Shown: positions 33,318 through 36,664 of the stretch, piece by piece
Numbering within the stretch: the stretch's first letter is position 1
Layout: the number at the start of each line of letters is the position of its first letter
DNA from: an uncultured Pelagibacteraceae bacterium
GTDB taxonomy: Bacteria; Pseudomonadota; Alphaproteobacteria; Pelagibacterales; Pelagibacteraceae
NCBI GenBank assembly: GCA_902593235.1
Contig: CACJHS010000010.1
Location: 1 to 36,664, forward strand
Direction: 5' to 3'
DNA length: 36,664 bases
Notes under the pieces: model-generated
What the model was told of the DNA's origin: nothing
The model's database searches: none
The model's input: only the letters and a program-made list of their open reading frames with translations
Made by a program: the position numbers and the translations under genes

Positions 33318-34859
33318 TTAAACATTGGGAAATCTTATCTCTATCATTGCTCCCTCTTTATCAATACGATTAGATGCTACAATTTCACCATCGTGGAGTT
33401 CAACCAAGTTTTTCACTATATTAAGACCTAAGCCTGAGTGTTCTCCAAATTTTTCAGGTCTATTACTATAAAATCTTTTAAATATTCTTGATGTGTCTTT
33501 TTCTTTAAATCCTTGGCCTTCATCAATAATTTTGATTGATATTTGATTTTTTCCATTAACAGATACATCAACAAAAACATTAGCACCTTCTTTACTAAAT
33601 GATATTGAATTGTCTAATAAATTTGCAATGATTTGTTCAATTCTATTTTCTATTCCATTTATATAATATTGTTCTTTTCCGTCATTTTTATATTCAATTT
33701 TAATTCCTTTTTTCACTTGATGAATATTATTATAATCATCAACAACAGATTGAATTATAGGTTCAATATCAATTTTTTTCATTTTTTCTTTACTCAAAGC
33801 AACTTCATCCTTTAACATTTGCGAATAATCAGTAATTAATCTTTCTATTCTTTGAACGTCATGACTAAGTATATTCAATAGTCTATTTCTTTGGTCGGTA
33901 TCATTTGTGTCTTGTAAAATTTCTGATGCACTTTTTAAAGATGCTAGTGGATTTCTTATCTCATGAACCAAATCTGTTGAAAAGTTTTCTGCATGAGTAA
34001 CTCTATTTTGAAGCTCATTTGTCATATCCTCTAAAGAATTTGATAAAAGTCCCAATTCGTCATTCCTTTTTTTAAGGTTTTCAATACCTGGTTTGGCTTG
34101 GCTTTTTTCTTTAATGCGAATTGTATATCCAACGAGATTTTGTATTGGTTTTATAAAATATCTGCTTAACACAAAAGAGAAAATTAATATTACAAATCCT
34201 ACAGATATAGCGGTTCTTATTACAAATGCTTTTCTCTCATCTATCGCTGTCTTTATTTCATTGGCGTTTTCTGTAATAGCTACATAACCAAGATTAATCT
34301 CATTCTTTGTAACATTCTTAATAGTTGTTACATTAAATTGATTAAAATCTTCTTGAATAAATGTGTAAGGAATTCCTAAATTTTCAGAACTAGAATAATT
34401 TTTTAATATATCTTTAAATGAAACAGGTTTTTTTTCATCAATTTTTATATTTTTTTCCTCAATAGTTTTTTCTACTTCCTCATTATCTAAACTTTCAAAT
34501 TCAATTCTATCAAGTCTTGTAGAGAATGATCTTGGATCAAGATCTAGAGTATCAGTGTCTCCAATTAGGTTAAGTTGATCATCAAAAAATATTACTCTAT
34601 CTAAATTTTGAAAAATAAACCTTGTAGAAAATAAAAATCTTCTAATATCATCAGATTGGAATTTTACATCTAGCCTTAAAATATTATCAATAGTGTTGTT
34701 AATGATGTTTGTGTGATTTTGAGATTTTTTTTTTATTAAACTTGGCTGAATATTATTTAGATATATGAATGTAAATAGTCCAATAATTGTAAAAATTACA
34801 AAATTTATAAATAAAAATTTCTTTAATATAGAAAGAGTTTTTAAGTATTTACTAAACAT
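33318..34859 (-). CDS. chvG: Sensor histidine kinase, ChvG/ExoS-like
   Basis: A 513-residue membrane kinase. The first membrane helix is at about 14-34, a periplasmic sensor region runs from about 35 to 212, and the second helix is at about 213-233. A HAMP linker follows, then the HisKA domain with the phospho-acceptor His in LVHEIRNPLASL (H299). The ATPase domain has NLLDNSISFS (N box), DEGQGF (G1) and GEHSGLGLNIV (G2). Similarity and pairing with a ChvI-like regulator mark it as ChvG, which in alphaproteobacteria senses acid or envelope stress. It overlaps chvI by one base (TAATG). Confidence 0.85.
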   Translation of the reverse strand: MFSKYLKTLSILKKFLFINFVIFTIIGLFTFIYLNNIQPSLIKKKSQNHTNIINNTIDNILRLDVKFQSDDIRRFLFSTRFIFQNLDRVIFFDDQLNLIGDTDTLDLDPRSFSTRLDRIEFESLDNEEVEKTIEEKNIKIDEKKPVSFKDILKNYSSSENLGIPYTFIQEDFNQFNVTTIKNVTKNEINLGYVAITENANEIKTAIDERKAFVIRTAISVGFVILIFSFVLSRYFIKPIQNLVGYTIRIKEKSQAKPGIENLKKRNDELGLLSNSLEDMTNELQNRVTHAENFSTDLVHEIRNPLASLKSASEILQDTNDTDQRNRLLNILSHDVQRIERLITDYSQMLKDEVALSKEKMKKIDIEPIIQSVVDDYNNIHQVKKGIKIEYKNDGKEQYYINGIENRIEQIIANLLDNSISFSKEGANVFVDVSVNGKNQISIKIIDEGQGFKEKDTSRIFKRFYSNRPEKFGEHSGLGLNIVKNLVELHDGEIVASNRIDKEGAMIEIRFPNV

Positions 34860-35566
34860 TAGCTAACATTCCATCTATATCCACTACCATACCTAGTTTC
34901 AATAGCTGAAAAATCAGGATCTACTTTTTTAAATTTTTTTCTAATTCGTTTTACGTGACTATCAATAGTTCTATCCTCAATATCTGTATCTTCTCGGTAA
35001 GCTATATCCATAAGCTGAGCTCTTTCTTTAATTATACCAGGCCTCTTTGCTAATTCTTTAACGATTAAAAACTCAGTTGTCGTCAATTTATCAGGCAGCT
35101 GTTTTCCATTCCATTCACACTCAAGTTGTGATGGATCTAATTTTAATCTTCCATGAGATATCAGGCTTTTATTTTCCTCTAGAATATTATTTGAATCTTT
35201 TTTTCTTAACTGCACTCTAATTCTTTCAATCAAAACTTTTATTGAAAAACCTCCTGATTTTTTTACAAAATCATCCGCACCCAGCTTTAAACCTAACAAC
35301 TCATCAATTTCATCATCTTTGGATGTTAAAAAAATTACTGGTAAGGAAGTTTTTTTTCGAAGTTTTTTTAGTAATTCTTCTCCATCCATCTTAGGCATCT
35401 TTATATCTATAACTGCTAAGTCAGGTGGCATTCTGGTTAAACCGATTAATGCGCTTTCACCATCAATGTATGTTTGAACTTTAAAACCCTCTTTTTCTAA
35501 TGCGATACTTAAACTTGTTAAAATATTTCTATCGTCATCAATTAGAGCTATAGTTTGTTTTTGCAT
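34859..35566 (-). CDS. chvI: Response regulator, ChvI-like (OmpR/PhoB class)
   Basis: A 235-residue regulator. Receiver domain 1-120: acidic pocket LIDDDRN, phospho-Asp D54 in AVIDIKMP, switch Thr/Ser in FLTSKDDEIDELLGLKLGADD (quoted in part). Winged-helix DNA-binding domain: TTEFLIVKEL, IDSHVKRIRKKF, RYGSGYRW. The start QTIALIDDDRNILTSLSIAL is almost a ChvI signature. Unusually, the conserved Lys-Pro after the ADDF motif reads KKSGGFS, so the cis-Pro is a Ser and two Gly follow. It probably autoregulates the chvI-chvG operon; targets are not visible. Confidence 0.88.
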   Translation of the reverse strand: MQKQTIALIDDDRNILTSLSIALEKEGFKVQTYIDGESALIGLTRMPPDLAVIDIKMPKMDGEELLKKLRKKTSLPVIFLTSKDDEIDELLGLKLGADDFVKKSGGFSIKVLIERIRVQLRKKDSNNILEENKSLISHGRLKLDPSQLECEWNGKQLPDKLTTTEFLIVKELAKRPGIIKERAQLMDIAYREDTDIEDRTIDSHVKRIRKKFKKVDPDFSAIETRYGSGYRWNVS

Positions 35567-35587
35567 AAAGTAGTTTAAAAATACTAA

Positions 35588-35607
35588 ATTGTCCTAATTT
35601 GGGCAAT
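35588..35607 (-). terminator. Possible weak terminator between polA and chvI
   Basis: ATTGTCC and GGGCAAT (plus-strand view) form a 7-base-pair stem with one imperfect pair around TAATTT; on the minus strand it is followed by TTTAGTATTTTT. It would end polA transcription, but the stem carries a C-A mismatch in the RNA made from that strand, so it is marginal. It could instead be part of the chvI promoter region. Confidence 0.3.
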
Positions 35608-35616
35608 GTTATAAAT

Positions 35617-36664
35617 TTAATGTAACATACCCCAATTATCTCCAACATTAATATCAACTGTTAAAGGAGTTGAAAAAGAATGATAATCACTCTGAGCTAC
35701 ACTGGTCATTTCTTTCTCAATTAATTTAATCATTACTTTTTCATCTTTTTTTGGAATTTCAAAAATTAATTCATCATGAATTTGCAAGAGCATTTTTGAA
35801 TTAGAATTTTTTTCCTCTGATAATTTCTTATCTAGTCTTATCATAGCTAATCTCATTACTTCAGAAGCAGAACCTTGGATGGGAGCATTAATTGCGGCAC
35901 GTTCTTGAAAATTTCTGACATTAAAGTTTTTGTCATTAATTCCATTAAAATGAGATCTTCTTCCAAAAATATTATTAACATATCCGCTTTTCCTACAAAA
36001 TTTTATTGTATTATCCATATAAACCTTAATTTCTGGAAACTTTGCAAAATATGAATTTAAAAATTCCTCAGCTTCGTAATTAGAAACATTTATTTGTTTA
36101 GCTAATCCATATTGCGAAATTCCATAAATAATTCCAAAATTAATAGCCTTAGCCTTTCGTCTGTGGTCTTGATTAACTTTTTTAATATCAATATTAAATA
36201 TTTGGCTAGCTGTTAAAGAGTGAATATCTTCTTTATTTTTAAAAGCTTTTTTCAATTCTTTTACATCTGCAAGGTCTGCTAAAATTCTCATCTCAATTTG
36301 ATTGTAATCTGCAGAAATTAGTAAGTGATCTTTTTTTGCTTTAAAAGCTTTTCTTATATCTTTTCCATCTTCTGATTTAATTGGTATATTTTGTAAGTTG
36401 GGATCACTAGATGCTAGTCTTCCGGTCGTTGTAGCGGCCAGCAAAAACGAAGTGTGAACTCTTTTTGTATTTGGGTTTAAATGTTCAGGTAAAGCATCTG
36501 AATAAGTATTTTTTAATTTTGAAACTTGTCTCCAGTCTAAAATTAATTTTGGAAACTCATGACCTTTAAAAGCTAAATCCTCTAAAACACTTGCACTTGT
36601 TGCAAAACTTCCTTTTTTAGTTTTCTTTAAACCAGCTATTTTCAAGTCATTATAAATTATTTCA
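35617..36664 (-). CDS. polA: DNA polymerase I, C-terminal polymerase domain (partial)
   Basis: The frame is open past the right edge (upstream codons read EIIYNDLKIAGLKK), so the TTG at 36645 is not the start and the gene is truncated by the window. The visible 349 residues hold all three polymerase motifs: A, ADYNQIEMRILADL; B, RRKAKAINFGIIYG in the O-helix, with the Phe typical of PolI; and C, LQIHDELIFEI. They are intact, so the enzyme should be active in Okazaki-fragment processing and repair. Whether the 5'-exonuclease domain and an intact 3'-exonuclease are present cannot be seen. Confidence 0.95.
   Translation of the reverse strand, partial: EIIYNDLKIAGLKKTKKGSFATSASVLEDLAFKGHEFPKLILDWRQVSKLKNTYSDALPEHLNPNTKRVHTSFLLAATTTGRLASSDPNLQNIPIKSEDGKDIRKAFKAKKDHLLISADYNQIEMRILADLADVKELKKAFKNKEDIHSLTASQIFNIDIKKVNQDHRRKAKAINFGIIYGISQYGLAKQINVSNYEAEEFLNSYFAKFPEIKVYMDNTIKFCRKSGYVNNIFGRRSHFNGINDKNFNVRNFQERAAINAPIQGSASEVMRLAMIRLDKKLSEEKNSNSKMLLQIHDELIFEIPKKDEKVMIKLIEKEMTSVAQSDYHSFSTPLTVDINVGDNWGMLH

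Noticed and set aside
1-36664. CRISPR arrays, tRNA or rRNA genes, insertion sequences, prophage or toxin-antitoxin genes
   Set aside because: Reading through the window I saw no repeated spacer-like units, cloverleaf sequences with CCA ends, transposase motifs or phage genes. A tRNAscan or repeat search could not be run here.

Overview
The window is strongly AT-rich, gene-dense DNA: nearly every intergenic gap is under 140 bases, and many genes overlap by 1 to 23 bases. Protein relationships (ChvI/ChvG-type two-component system, Tim14-like J-domain protein, AmgK/MurU, PuuD/PuuE purine enzymes) and the extreme compactness point to a streamlined marine alphaproteobacterium, most likely SAR11 (Pelagibacterales). 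That assignment is inferred from gene content and base composition, not from a marker-gene comparison.

Layout. Bases 1-3540 hold the tail of a family 9 glycosyltransferase, a membrane J-domain protein, oligopeptidase B and a small heat-shock protein. The hsp20 gene has a heat-shock-like promoter, a leader that folds like a ROSE RNA thermometer, and a strong terminator. Bases 3588-20343 form a nearly self-contained purine uptake and degradation cluster. It comprises an NCS2 nucleobase permease; a deaminase-like gene leading a BMP-type ABC transporter operon (ATPase, two permeases, binding protein last); a minus-strand operon hiuH-xdhA-xdhB-guaD-puuD-phosphoribosyltransferase; and a divergent plus-strand operon uraD-alc-allA-puuE. 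A small cytochrome c and a DUF1330 protein close the cluster. Bases 20376-29172 are mixed accessory and housekeeping genes: GT17 glycosyltransferase, AlkA-like glycosylase, DMT exporter, MsrA, sulfurtransferase, RND efflux pair, SLT lipoprotein and VanZ-like protein. Bases 29216-36664 hold gpmA, then on the minus strand polA (partial), chvI, chvG, ahcY, tsaE, amgK and murU.

How the genes work together. Purines or nucleosides enter through the NCS2 and ABC systems. Guanine is deaminated to xanthine (GuaD), oxidised to urate (XdhAB) and then to 5-hydroxyisourate (PuuD). HiuH and UraD convert this to allantoin, and PuuE, Alc and AllA open it to glyoxylate plus two urea. The phosphoribosyltransferase at the operon end offers a salvage branch. 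No regulator, XdhC or urease is visible in the window. The most interesting feature is that PuuD lacks the C-terminal cytochrome c domain usual in the family, while a separate exported cytochrome c sits at the far edge of the cluster. This suggests a split urate-oxidising electron-transfer system.
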